From: Saxidomus purpurata
Lineage: Eukaryota; Mollusca; Bivalvia; Venerida; Veneridae
Direction: 5' to 3'
NCBI GenBank assembly: GCA_022818135.1
Contig: JAFMSR010000002.1
Location: 49,260,801 to 49,324,800, forward strand
Length of the DNA: 64,000 nt
Part shown: positions 12,914 through 23,659 of the stretch, piece after piece
How the letters are laid out: every line of letters starts with the position of its first letter
Position numbering within the stretch: the stretch's first letter is position 1
Made by a program: the position numbers and the translations under genes
Notes under the pieces: generated by a model
Seen by the model: the letters and a program-made list of their open reading frames with translations, nothing else
The model's database searches: none
What the model was told of the DNA's origin: nothing

Positions 12914-13259
12914 AGAATCAAGAGTTTGTTTGGCGATAACGGCTCCGGGTCACGTGGGTCATCACTTACCTGAGTAATCGGGCGATCGTTCATAATCTTT
13001 TCGACTTCCGTAGACAATGTCACCAAGGCTTCGTCGTTAAGAAGCTGTTCACGTACTATAGACTTCAATGCATTTTTAATAGACCGAACTAACCTCTCCC
13101 AAACCCCTCCCATATGACTTGCATACGGGGGTTGAAAACCCAAGCGATTTCTTGTTGCAGAAAATATTTGGATAAGCGACTCCGGTTCCATTGCTGAATT
13201 GAGTCTCGGAGCTCTCTTTCTCCTGCTCTGAGGTTCGTTCCGTTGTCGCTAAATATCTT
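12904..13259 (-). pseudogene. pol: BEL integrase core, C-terminal fragment
   Basis: SDNGTNLRA (around 13,230-13,250) is followed by a frame change near 13,195, then [20 protein letters not shown], whose glutamate is the likely third catalytic residue. Then [20 protein letters not shown]. The frame ends at 12904 and shifts near 12,910. Confidence 0.82.
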
Positions 13260-13890
13260 TCAGGGCGCCCTCAGGGCGCCCCCTCGGTTTACAAACCGCT
13301 GTAAAGCACATATGAACGAATCAGTATCAAGACTGTGGGTGATCTCGATATGTACCGCCCTCGTAGTTAAACAAGTAAATAAACAACCGTACCTTTTCAG
13401 ATGTCTCCTACCAGATTTCACATACATCGGACCGAAAAAATCAACTCCAATATATGTAAACGGTGCTTTGTCTGGTGTGAGTCTCTCGGCTGGAAGTTGT
13501 CCCATCTGCTGTGTTTCCGGCCTCGGTTGTCGTCGTTTACAATTCATGCACTTGTTCAGCGCTGACTTCACAGTTTGAAGTCCGTGAACAATCCAGTACC
13601 TTTGCCTAACAAGAGACAAAACGTGATGAGCACCCATGTGCGCGTTCAGTTCATGGTATTTCCTTATCAGAATCCTACTTACATTATGATTGCTTGGCAA
13701 AATAATGGGGTGTTTAACGTACCTGTGTATGTCGGCGTTATCAAGACGCCCGCCGACTCTCAGTAAACCTTCCGTATAAACGGGGCTTAATTTGACGAGA
13801 GAACTTGCCTTAGGAACGCGACCTGTCTCTATGACACTTCTTATATCTCTACCAAACGCATCGTTCTGAAGCAAAATGAGAACTGCTTTC
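13260..13890 (-). pseudogene. pol: BEL integrase zinc-binding and first core fragment
   Basis: Contains LLRVGGRL, then the H-H-C-C zinc finger (H-E-L-N-A-H...C-M-N-C), and the first catalytic aspartate in YIGVDFFGPMYV with TTRAVHIEI. It ends at a TGA (13260-13262) inside a perfect 11-bp tandem duplication (13260-13270 and 13271-13281). The same frame then continues through SDNGTN, which carries the second catalytic aspartate. Confidence 0.86.
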
Positions 13891-14400
13891 GCCGCTCGGG
13901 TATTTCTCCAACAGTCAAATCTCCAAGTTTTACTATAAACCCAGGAACACCCTTCGATTTCAAATACCTTTGAATGAGGTACATCTTGAACCTAAGTAGC
14001 CAACCTATGGCACGTTGTAATTTATGCCAGTCGGAATACCTGACTAATAGATCATCTAATGCTGTCGGGTACTTACCTTGTGTCAAGTGTGTCCTTACTT
14101 CCGCCTTGAGTTCTGGGTCATTATCCACTGTCGCAGTGCCTTTGATTTCTGGCCAGTGTGAGCTGTTTCTTTGTAGAAATTCTGGCCCATTCAGCCATCT
14201 TGCGAGCATGCCCGCGTCATGAGGGTGTACGCCCCGTGAAGCCAAGTCAGCGGGGTTCAGCTGCGTAGGTACGTACCTCCAGTCATCTGGCATTGTGACG
14301 TCGTGAATAATAGCCAGTCTGTTGGCTACGAATGTCTTGAAACGCCCCTCTCCTTTCTCGAATGTATCCTAAAACGATCATTGAATCGGTCCAGAAGTAA
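13841..14400 (-). pseudogene. pol: BEL RNase H end and integrase N-terminal linker fragment
   Basis: Two frames cover this stretch. One spans about 14,350-14,400 with FWTDSMIVLGYI. The second starts before the ATG at 14293 with VANRLAIIHDVTMPDDWRYV and continues through PTQLNPADLASRGV, the typical end of BEL RNase H, and a helical linker. The frames meet in the purine-rich segment near 14,345. A further shift is near 13,880. Confidence 0.83.
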
Positions 14401-15160
14401 TTTTCATTAACCTGAAATCTAATTCTCGACTTACCAACTCATACAATTTGACAAACAGCACCGCTGCTGCCAATTCAAGCCTTGGTATCGAAACAGACTT
14501 GATTGGTGCAAGTCTAGACTTACCCATGACGAGACTACATTTACTGTTTCCTGTGACATCATATATCTTTATATACACAGCTGACCCGTATGCACTTTCG
14601 GACGCATCGCTGAACATGTGTAATTCTACTCTTGGGTAAGTGTCGTCTAATTCACATGGTTTCAAACACCTGTCAATACTTACCTTTGACAATTCTGGGA
14701 GGCTAAATAACCAGTTGGACCACTTCTCGGCGTCTCTTCTCGGGGGCCTGGTTATCTTTTCATCCCACTGTAATTTCTGTCGACATGCGTTCTGTAAAAT
14801 TAGCTTCGGAATGAGAGTTACAGGTGCCACTAACCCAAGAGGATCATATAGCGAACTTGCAACAGACAGTATGCCACGTCTTGTATGACTCTTTTCTTGA
14901 AGGTGTACGTCAAACACAAAGTGATCTCTCTGTATATTCCACTGTAACCCAAGAGTGCGTTCAATCTGCGGGTCTTTTTCAATGTTTATCTGCGTGTTCA
15001 ACTCTGCTCTCTCCGTGCATGGAATCGACTCCATTACTTCTTCGTTATTCGATGACCACTTAGTTAGCCTAAACCCACCTAGAGATAACATATCTCGGAG
15101 CTCAGAAGTAAGTTTGATACCTGTCTTTGCATCCGGCACTGACTTCAACAGGTCATCGGC
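14378..15160 (-). pseudogene. pol: BEL RT thumb and RNase H fragment
   Basis: Opens with A-D-D-L-L, which holds the RT aspartate pair, then the RT connection (GGFRLTKWSSNN, TLGLQWN, RRGILSVASSLYDPLGLVAP). The RNase H start follows (MFSDASESAYGSAVYIK, IPRLELAAAVLF). The expected YVDD-type box reads x-A-D-D here, and its first position sits at the frame break. The frame is lost near 14,400 just before FWTDS. Confidence 0.87.
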
Positions 15161-15333
15161 GAGAAGTTGCGTTCAATCGTTTTCGCGGTTTCTTTGCTAA
15201 ACTTGTCAGCGTTGTCTCTTGCTGTACGTTTCAGACTGTATCCTGCACAGCTAGGGGACGATGTTGCTCCGAACAGATGAACGGTCATACGGTAATCTAC
15301 CGGCTGCTTTTCCATATCCCGCCGGGCCACCAT
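15145..15333 (-). pseudogene. pol: BEL reverse transcriptase, palm fragment
   Basis: Continues the RT with [20 protein letters not shown] and SPSCAGYSLKRTA. The frame is lost again near 15,160, directly before the catalytic aspartate pair, which is encoded by 15152-15157 in the next frame. Confidence 0.82.
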
Positions 15334-15701
15334 AAAAACCTCAGTGCGTCTCGATCACCGTCTCGTACCTTCACCTGATGAAACATCGCTTCTATATCGG
15401 CAACTAAGGCTACCGGTTCTTCACGGAAACGTATCAATACTCCTACTATGCTATTCATAAAATCAGGACCTTGCAAGATATTTTCATTCAACGACGTGCC
15501 CCGATACTTAGCCGCACAGTCGTAGACTATTCTTACCTTCCCAGGCTTGTTCGGGTTGACAACTGGGTGGTGCGGAAGATACCACACTTTTCCGCTTTGA
15601 GGTTGACCTATATCATGCACAGGCATAGCGTACCCGTTTCTGATGTAATCACTCATTGTATTCTTGTACATAGTATACAACGAATTATCACGTTGAAGTT
15701 T
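15297..15701 (-). pseudogene. pol: BEL reverse transcriptase, N-terminal fragment
   Basis: In frame with the protease fragment across the TGA. It shows [20 protein letters not shown], the fingers region [14 protein letters not shown], and the first catalytic block [16 protein letters not shown], in which the D of ADIEAMF is the metal ligand. The frame is lost near 15,320 after RFLWWPGG. Confidence 0.85.
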
Positions 15702-17160
15702 TCATTTCAAATGGGCAAGGCGGTTGATAGCCGCCACTTTATTATTTGGCAGGGATACATTTTGATCACGCCAAGGCAGCCCTAGTTTGTAATGTGTGCC
15801 CTCCTTTTCTATGGTTTTTTCCATAATCGACAATGCGCGTCTATCTTCGAGTGACATACCTGTGCTACTGTCTGATCTGCAGTCTGGAAAGTCAGTTTTC
15901 CATAGCCTATCAATTTCCATTTGAACATCTGAGGTCTGTTGGAAATTAACGTTCACACCTGAACACGGAACATACTTACCTGTCGGCCCAAGGATAGACC
16001 AGCCTAGTATCGAACGTATCGCATACGGCTCACCTCTATTGCCTCTCCGTTCTTCTTCGACCCAGAACGCCTCAGGGGTGTCGCTACCTATTAGCAACTC
16101 GACTTGCCCTTCGTTTATCCTAGGTAAACTTATACCAGATAAATGGTTCCACTTACCTAGCACCGAATGATCTGGAAGAGATTTCAGTGATATCGGTAGC
16201 CGTTCAACAGACCATACCCGATTCAATGTCACAGTTTCATTTCCGTCGATAGAACTTACCTTCAAAGGCAATTCGAACCCCTTCCTACTCTCATTAGATT
16301 TGTTTACAGTCGTAATGGTAAACTCACGGGGTGTGCCTGTAGCCCCTAGCTTTTTCGCTAATTCCTCGGTACACAAACTTACGTCGCTACCTTCATCTAG
16401 CAAAGCGTAAGTTTTCACTTGACTAGGCCCATTTTTAATTACCACTGGTATAATGCGTAAACTTACCTTATTCTGTGTCAAGGCCGTCTCAGCTACAGCA
16501 CAGCAATTACTTTGAACCGAATATCGGTTAACGTCCGGACTTTCCGTACTATGGAGCATCGTGTGGTGTTTCTCGTTACACCCAGCAACATCACAACAAC
16601 TACCCTTACGACAGAATTTTGCTGTATGTTTGAAATTAAGACAATTCTCGCACATTCTATGCCCTTTGATAACGTTTAACTTTTCCCCCATATCAACTAA
16701 TGTAAACTTATCACAGTGCATTAATTTATGAGCCTCTTTACAGTAAACGCAGGATAAACCTTTCTGGCGATCTGGAAATGAATTATTGCCAGAGAATTGA
16801 CCACTAGCGGTCGTAGATAACGAGACACCCTTTTCACTACTGAAGGTGTTTCTCGGCGCAGATTTGACCTTTCCTATAAGCGGGGTTTTTGATACACTGG
16901 CTAAGTCTTGACCATACATTGTATTTGATACCTGTACTCTTTCCTGAACAAAGGTAAGGAGATCTTTGAAATTGGGTTCGGATCCCTGCTCAATCAATTT
17001 GCTAGCCCGTTCTGCCCATCTCGACCGAATATGCATCGGCAGTCGCCTAACAATTTTCCTAAGATTCTCAGTATTGTTTATATCTGAAACAAACCCAATT
17101 TGAGATAGCGTTATCTGACATTTCTCCATCCATGTCGCAGCGATAAATTCATGAGGCCCT
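15702..17160 (-). pseudogene. gag-pro: BEL gag zinc knuckles and aspartic protease (DUF1758-like) fragment
   Basis: The longest open fragment, about 480 codons. It has CCHC-type knuckles (C-V-Y-C...H...C and C-E-N-C-L-N-F-K-H...C) and a further C/H cluster GCNEKHHTMLH, then the protease strand YALLDEGSDVSLC. The protease reads D-E-G-S where retroviral enzymes have D-S/T-G. It ends at an in-frame TGA (15702-15704); the same frame continues directly into the reverse transcriptase. Confidence 0.88.
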
Positions 17161-17920
17161 GTACATCATTTGGCTTGACAGGGCTACCATTAATCAGCCG
17201 ATCGACATGAGACCTAGCAACAAGGTGGGGCTTACCATACCTGTTTTGAAGAATTTGTTTAGCCCTAATAAATCCTTCAGCTGATGGCAAAACAACACAA
17301 TCCTCAATACTGCGACGTGCATCACTTTGACAATATTGAATTAAATAGCTTAACTTTAACCTATCATCCTTAACCCTTGACTCAATATTAGTCTCAAAAT
17401 TGCATATAAATTTACAGTAGTCAGCGGAGTTTCCGTTGAATATTAGTAACTCTGGCTTAGGTAAGTTCAAGCTTTCTTGCACAGTATTAGTCATAGCCAT
17501 AAGTCCACTGAACAGTTCCGCGTTATCGTCTCTCCGTTTCACAAAGGGTGCTGCGTCCGCGTTCAAGTCTGTCTGCTTACCAGCGCGTGAAGATCCGTTC
17601 GGTAAATTGCGCACAAATTCCTGCACTTTCTCATCTGAACTTTGCACGGTTTCGGGTAATCCGACACTATTACTAGTACATTCCTCTGAGGAACTAGATG
17701 TACTCGAGCCCGAGTCACTACTGTCACATAATTCCGATCGAGCTAAATCGTCCTGAATTTTTTGCAATTCGAGTTCACGCCTGACCTCGGCTTGTTGAAT
17801 TGCTAGCTCTTGCTGACGCCGTTCCAGTTCTTGGCGTCTTTTGACCTGTTCAAGCTTCAATTGGGCAAGTTCTCTGCTTCGCTGCGACGATCTAGAGTAC
17901 GATGACTACTAGTAGTTTTC
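17111..17920 (-). pseudogene. gag: BEL gag core fragment (DUF1759-like)
   Basis: Starts without an ATG, through a Q/E/R-rich coiled-coil (VKRRQELERRQQELAIQQAE), then a serine/aspartate run. The gag-like core follows, with LLIFNGNSADYCKF, LKLSYLIQYC and the AKQILQNRYGKP block. It ends at 17111. The next frame (EFIAATWMEKCQ) picks up about 35 nt earlier, so there is a frameshift near 17,150. Confidence 0.85.
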
Positions 17921-18231
17921 GATTTCGTCTCGTTTCTTGCATTGATTCGCTGATGTGCACTAGCCAGTAACGTGTCTAGCTCTGCCCGGGTCCTTTCCGA
18001 TGTTCTTTTTATTTCGGCTCGTTCATCTGACGTAAGCCCCTGGATATCAGATACCTCGTTTTCGTATAAATCCCAGTGATCACATGCTTCACGTCTTAAC
18101 ACTTCGATATTTTTGTCGTCAGTGTCCTTCATTGACAACTCAAGTGCTTTCATCGTTTTAGCAAGTTTTGCACTTAGAGTCTTTACCGACGACCTTTTTT
18201 CGCCTGCACTACACGTTTCGTCTGTTGCCAT
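17857..18231 (-). pseudogene. gag: BEL gag N-terminal fragment
   Basis: The likely start is the ATG at 18229-18231 (MATDETC); the open frame itself extends back to 18297. About 124 residues, highly charged and probably coiled-coil. It stops at 17857, but the gag core continues in another frame that overlaps by about 20 codons, so there is a frameshift near 17,860-17,920. Confidence 0.8.
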
Positions 18232-18345
18232 GGCGAATGAGAGATTCAAAGTCAGCTTTCGACAGCTACGAAATAAACTCCACATACGAATGTTCAATAC
18301 TTTTCAATAGCTTTTTAATAACTGAACAAATGACTGTTCAATAAC

Positions 18346-19182
18346 TGTTGGAGGTCACGGCCTCAACCCGGTTAACACTGGGCGCGGGTTGGCCTGAACT
18401 AAGTATTTGAGGGATCAAAAGTCACAAAGTCAACACACTCGTTATAAAAATTACATGAATGTCACTTTATTCTTGGTAAATCTGTCAATTTCACCAATGA
18501 AAGTTCCATCAATATCTGTGATAACGGTTATCTATAATTAACAATAAAGTACTATAAGTGAAGTATTAATAACATTTGAATGTCCTTACAGAAACGAAAG
18601 AGATACAGAAATAATTCGTTACTCAAATTAATACAAAAACAAGTTGATTGCTGTTCAATTATTTCTAGAAAAATATTAAAGGAAAATACAAAAATGTATG
18701 TTGTTACAATAAATTTGTACTAAATTAATCTTAAAGAGTTTCAATGTTCCCAAAATATATAAGTGAAAACTTACTGAACAATGCCATCTATTATCCGTCC
18801 TCAAATTCTTAGAAATTTTCACAGTAAACTATCTTAGAACCTATGGGTTCAAATTCTTTTGTCTTAGTGATGCCGTGCGCGATTATTTTTGCGCGACCCT
18901 TAATTTGCACAGGTGCTGCCACCATAGTCCCCAAAAATATACTTCTACATCATATTCATCCAATGAATATGTTTCATATTCCCTTGGATACAATTCTAAA
19001 TTTACCTGTCCCAAATAAGGAGAGTGGCTAGCAAGCATATTTGACAATTACCAGAGACCTACAAGAAAGGGATGCAGCGATCACGACTGTCAGATACTGT
19101 AAATACAGTCAGATATGCATACAAGAAATATGACCAGGGATTTCCTTTGTTAAAGATAAAGAGGCTCACCAAGTCTCTTACA
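18346..19182 (-). repeat. 5' LTR of the BEL element (right copy)
   Basis: 837 bp, same sequence as 11530-12366. The promoter of the element would lie here, reading to the left on the + map. The contiguous leader 18232-18345 precedes the first gag ATG. Confidence 0.95.
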
Positions 19183-19199
19183 ATAATGTGTTTAGCTGT

Positions 19200-19640
19200 A
19201 AGATGTTGATGAATTCAATTATGGGTTTGATGTGATTAATACTTTTAGGGTGATGGTCCCTGATTTAAATAATTTGGCAATATTTAACTATATTTACACT
19301 CTAGCACTCTTTATTACTTCACTGAGCCTATTCATGTGTCTACAGAAAGTGAATGACAAGAAGATCTTGGATGAGTTTGATTAAGGGTTCAGTCTGATTA
19401 ATACTTTGAGAGTTATGGTCCCTGGTGTAACAAATATTGTAATATTTAAGTATGTGTACACTTTAGCACAATTCATTTCCTCATAAATGCAGAAAGATCT
19501 CAGATGAGTTTGATGGGCTTGATTAAAGTAATACTTGGAGAGTTATAGGCCCTGATGTAACATAAAGCGCAATTTTACACTGTAGTACATCTATTTCTTC
19601 ACAAATCCTACCCATATTTAAAATGAATATGAGTGTCTGT
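19200..19640. repeat. Tandem repeat, about three ~150-bp copies
   Basis: Blocks such as GATTAATACTT...GGTCCCTG, ACTCTAGCAC/ACTTTAGCAC and GATGAGTTTGAT recur at roughly 150-bp spacing, with strong divergence. It continues the older repeat interrupted by the BEL insertion. Confidence 0.5.
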
Positions 19641-21114
19641 AAAATCTTGGCCAAGTTTGTCATGTGACCTTGACCATGACCTGTTGACCTACTTTTGTTG
19701 GGAAGAAATTTGGACTATATGTACAGATTTGCATACCTATTTCAACTTTATCCTGATTTAGTCACTAGCTGGTAAATAATTTGAGCAATATTCTCAGGTG
19801 AGCAATCCAGGGCCACCATGGTCCTCTTTTTAGAATATGTTTTAAGCATCAGAAACAAACAATGGTAACGAGATCATAACATCTGTTGTTTTGTATCCAT
19901 AATCTGGCTAGAAACAGAAAAAGGGATGGTAATGCAATGCTAATTCCCTGATGACAAAATAAACACAGTCCAGGACTTACTGAAAATTGGGCTATTTTCG
20001 CGTGATAAAAAATACGTGATTTGTGAGCAGACAGACTTACTCACTAATATTTAATTTCAGGAATTGAGATTTATCTAATAGTATATCCATGTCAAATCAA
20101 TCTTTAGCTAGATTTTGAAATCAGTGGGAAACTCACCGAAAATTTGGAAAGTATTAAGTAAAAGTCATAGGTCTTTATCACAGGAATAAGGAAATTTATT
20201 GCGAGGGAGCGTCGGCAAACCGAAGCAATAAGTTTATGGACTTATAACCGGCTTACAGTTTGTCCCATCTACAGATAATATTTGTATTGAAATATATAGA
20301 GATTTAGGACGGAGCTTAGCTCTGTGATGTCACAGTCTCAGTTATTGGAAAATGAAATTGGGGCATTTGATTGGATCAGAAAGTAGGGCAAACTGTGTAA
20401 CTTGAAAATTACCCAATTTACAGTGTGCAGGACAGCAAGCATTTGATGATACTTTTTATGTGTGTCGTGCCTCTCTAGAGAATTTGACTGTGAGCTATTT
20501 GAGAGATGTATATGCTGACATTTTTCTGATAAAAAATATCTGCATATGAATATTGATGTGTTTTACAGTAATGGATTTACACTTCTAGAGACTTGATGCA
20601 TTATTGATGGTCTGCAGCAGGAGAGTGGACAATATAGTCTACTGTTAACCTAAAATAGTTCTTATTGAATCACTGCAACAAACTGTGTCTCAATGTGTAT
20701 GGGCAAAATATCTCAGCCAAATTTGATAACCAGTAAGATCTTTTCAGGAATTTCAGAATTATTGTTGCGATTGAATTGCCAAAGTTTAGCCAAATCAGCT
20801 CAGAACTCTTACTGGAATAGTTCTTATCACAAGAATTATATCATGACCAAGTTTTAATAATCAGACAGATCAATCCATCGTCTTGAAAGTTACTTCCCTT
20901 GAAATGCTGAAATTTGCTGAAATAGCACGCTCTGCTCTCTAACTCGAATGAGATCTTATCAGATCAACACCAGACCTGGTGAAAATGGGCATAATATCTT
21001 GGCCAAGTTTGATTTGACAGATCAACCAAGGCATTCTTCTGTTAGTTTAACTAAATCAGCACTGTCCACTCCCTTGATGTAACCCATCAAACCTGTCCAG
21101 CACCCCCCTTGTAA

Positions 21115-21372
21115 GCACATGATAAAAGCCGGTTAAACCTCTCCAAGCAATCTTTGTGAGCACATGACAAAAGCCAGTTAAACCTCTCCAAGCAATCTTT
21201 GTGAGCACATGAATCTTTGATAGCACATGACAAAAGCTGGTTAAACCTCTCCAAGCAATCTTTGTGAGCACATGATAAAAGCCGGTTAAACCTCTCCAAG
21301 CAATCTTTGTGAGCACATGACAATAGCCGGTTAAACCTCTCCAAGCAATCTTTGTGAGCACATGACAAAAGC
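21115..21372. repeat. 45-bp minisatellite, about six copies
   Basis: Unit GCACATGACAAAAGCCGGTT followed by AAACCTCTCC and AAGCAATCTTTGTGA. Copies start at 21115, 21160, 21205 (truncated after 18 bp), 21223, 21268, 21313 and 21358 (partial). Because 45 is a multiple of three, two long - strand frames exist with 15-residue repeats; these are not genes. Confidence 0.85.
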
Positions 21373-21488
21373 AGATTGCTTATAAATTCATGTTTTCATT
21401 ACAATTTGGTATGGGTTAGACAGGACTGTTATTATATATTTTAACACTCTACTCATTTCTGACCATTAAAAACCATAATATACAGTTT

Positions 21489-21882
21489 CACGGTGGGCAA
21501 TCACGTGATCAAAATAATCTCTAAACAAAAGTAAATCAATGAAAATGTTAAAAAATAATATAAGTTGTTTAGCTTTAAATATGAAATGTAGCCTATCTTA
21601 TGGCGACATTAATGTATTCTAGAACTACATAGGTCTCAATCACAGCCTCCTTCCGATTGTATTAAACACTTCAGTACACTGAACTAATTCATTTTTTGAA
21701 GTGTTTAGCACAATCAGAAGGTGATTGTTATTGCGACATGAGTAGTTCTAAAATACGTTTATGTTGTCATAAGATAGGCGACTTTTTATAATCACAGCTG
21801 AACAGCTTTCATTATTTTACAACATTTTTCATATATTTACTTTTGTTTAGAGATTATTTTGATTATGTGATTCCCCACCGTG
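21489..21882. mobile_element. Foldback MITE with CACGGTG ends and 5-bp target duplication (Transib/RAG-like)
   Basis: 394 bp. Both ends read CACGGTGGG. The arms pair imperfectly over about 175 bp (AATAATCTCTAAACAAAAGT is exact in both). It is flanked by AGTTT at 21484-21488 and 21883-21887. The CAC-x-x-TG heptamer plus a 5-bp duplication are hallmarks of Transib and RAG-like transposons. No transposase inside, and no convincing nonamer seen. Confidence 0.8.
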
Positions 21883-22298
21883 AGTTTGCAAAACAGTTAA
21901 CCACATAATCATCACCAAGCCAAGTCAATATGGTCATGGGTTAAATGTATCAACCAATTTCGTCTGATGTTTGTTCGGCTCAACTATATCTGCAAACCAT
22001 TTCTCACATTTTGGCAAATTATCTAGTTCTGTAAACATAATAATTATAGAAGTAAAATTAATGTTGTTTGTTGTAACTTTTTGTTTTAGTATAGTTATAT
22101 AATTATGTTATAAATATTGTATGTGTTGGCTTTTGATGTGGTAATGTTGTTGTTGTTGTTGTAGAAATTAGTTGTCTATTATTGTAATGTTATGATGGGC
22201 AAGCAGACATTATTATTTCAGTATGCATGTTTCTCTTGCAAGACTTCATGCAGGACTCAAATTGTGTTACATAAATGTATATATTATTTTCTGTGCAG

Positions 22299-22430
22299 TT
22301 AAGTCACGGACGGCTCCAGCCAGTCCGGTACTACAGCGTCAGTTCAGGACCGCACCAACAAGTCCTGTAATGTTTCAATCTGTGCTCAAAATACCACCAC
22401 TGTCTCCGAGATCAACACGTAAAGAACCGG
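22299..22430 (+). CDS. SORBS: SORBS-gene exon, proline-rich with TAP[AT]SPV repeat (132 nt)
   Basis: The acceptor is ttttctgtgcag and the donor is gtaatt. Phase 1-1. It encodes a basic, proline/serine-rich segment with two near copies of R-T-A-P-[AT]-S-P-V about 13 residues apart, then IPPLSPRSTRKEPG. The SP dipeptides are possible proline-directed phosphosites, and PPLSPR is a possible SH3 ligand. Both are family-style inferences; nothing folded is visible. Confidence 0.8.
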
Positions 22431-23659
22431 GTAATTCTCTACTGTACTGTTGCATGCATGCAGAATCACTGAGAGTATTATAGCTCACATGTTTTAATGG
22501 GTAGAAGAGGAGCTATTGTGATCACCATTGTGTCTGCCATCGAGCTTAATCATTCAAAATACAAAAGTAAAACCCTGAAATTCTTTGTAACATAAAAATT
22601 CCCAGTGATACTGAGTCAGTAGGAAGGTTAATAAGGCTATCTGAACACTGACCAGGTCAAAATTGACCTCGCCCAGGGTTCATTTGATTTTATAAAGACT
22701 TGTATAGGAAAAACTTTGAAAAATCTTCTTCTCTGAAGCCAGGTGAGTGATATAGGGCCATCTTGGCTCTCTTGTTAAGACTTTTTTTATGCAGTGGCCC
22801 AAGGGTCGCTTCACATAGATTTGTTTAGTAAAAGTTTTAGAATTAATTTTGTTGTTCAAAACCACAATCCCAAAAAGCTTATATATTAGTATCATCTGGT
22901 TTTCTACTACATTGCTTATAGAATGGTTCTGGGTAGAAAATAACCTGTCCTTTGGGGTAGTTTTTGCTTGTGTATACCAGTATACTTAAACAGAATCAAG
23001 TTAAAAGTTCTAGCTAGATTTTAAATGATTTGTCATAAATGTTCCATCTGCCACAACTAATCTGAGTTAGCAAGTTAACCCTGATCATGGTCAACATACT
23101 GTAAATCATGAAATATTCATGGGAACTTAATTTTCACATTTTTTTTATGAGAGCATTCCTGTTGCGAATTCATAATTTCGCTAATTCAAAGTTCTAAAGA
23201 AAATATTGATAATGTTACAACAGTGTGAACCAGCAGGATTGCCTTTTTGCAAATTAATGGTCTCGTGAATTGATCCAGAGATAAAAAGATGCGAAATTTT
23301 TGTTTCGCGAATTCAAAAATATAAATTGAAAATCTCTTTTTCTGAAACTGCTCTTTCAATTTCAAAATGATCTTTTGGAATGGTTCATTGGGTGTTCTAC
23401 TACATACAGTGTTCAAAGCTTGTTGATTCTGTAAACTTGCTTGACCCTATACTAGCGTTGTTCATGCGTGTACCCAGATGAGCGTTATAGGGCCATCATG
23501 GTCTGTCATGACTTAAATACTGAAAAACTGTGCTTATAATTATATCTCCCACCACAAGTGGGTGTGAAGATACATTGATTTTGTGCTGTCAGTGAGTAAG
23601 TCAGTCTGTCTGTCCGTCTGTCTTGGCTATCACAAAGTTTGTCTGGACGGATGCACCAA

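Larger units (their letters stand above)
11530..19182 (-). mobile_element. BEL/Pao-type LTR retrotransposon, full length, ORFs broken
   Basis: 7,653 bp, on the - strand, antisense to the host gene. It is bounded by two 837-bp LTRs. The 5-bp flanks CATAA (11525-11529) and AATAA (19183-19187) fit a target duplication with one mismatch. Order in element direction: LTR, leader, gag coiled-coil, gag core, zinc knuckles, aspartic protease, reverse transcriptase, RNase H, integrase, DUF5641-like C-terminus, purine tract (GAGGGGCGG, reading from 12375 to 12367), LTR. That protease-RT-RH-integrase order plus the DUF5641 end is typical of BEL/Pao. I see no obvious TGG-type primer-binding site next to the 5' LTR. 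There are about eleven frameshifts or stops (see findings). Confidence 0.93.
11378..22298. other. 10.9-kb intron holding the BEL retrotransposon and a Transib-like MITE
   Basis: After the exon come an older repeat (11393-11529), the BEL element (11530-19182) inserted into it, and ~150-bp tandem repeats (19200-19640). 19797-19835 is an AGCTCACC-family tail, 21115-21372 a 45-bp minisatellite and 21489-21882 a TIR element. 19,980-20,420 and 20,420-21,050 show only decayed repeat sequence. Confidence 0.55.

Noticed and set aside
15471..15785. + strand frames across the BEL element (for example 15471-15785, 13243-13578, 14640-14888)
   Set aside because: Antisense shadows of gag-pol with no independent support.
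21056..21368. Two overlapping - strand frames of 101 and 93 codons with 15-residue repeats
   Set aside because: The 45-bp unit is a multiple of three, so frames stay open in more than one phase; no splice or start context.
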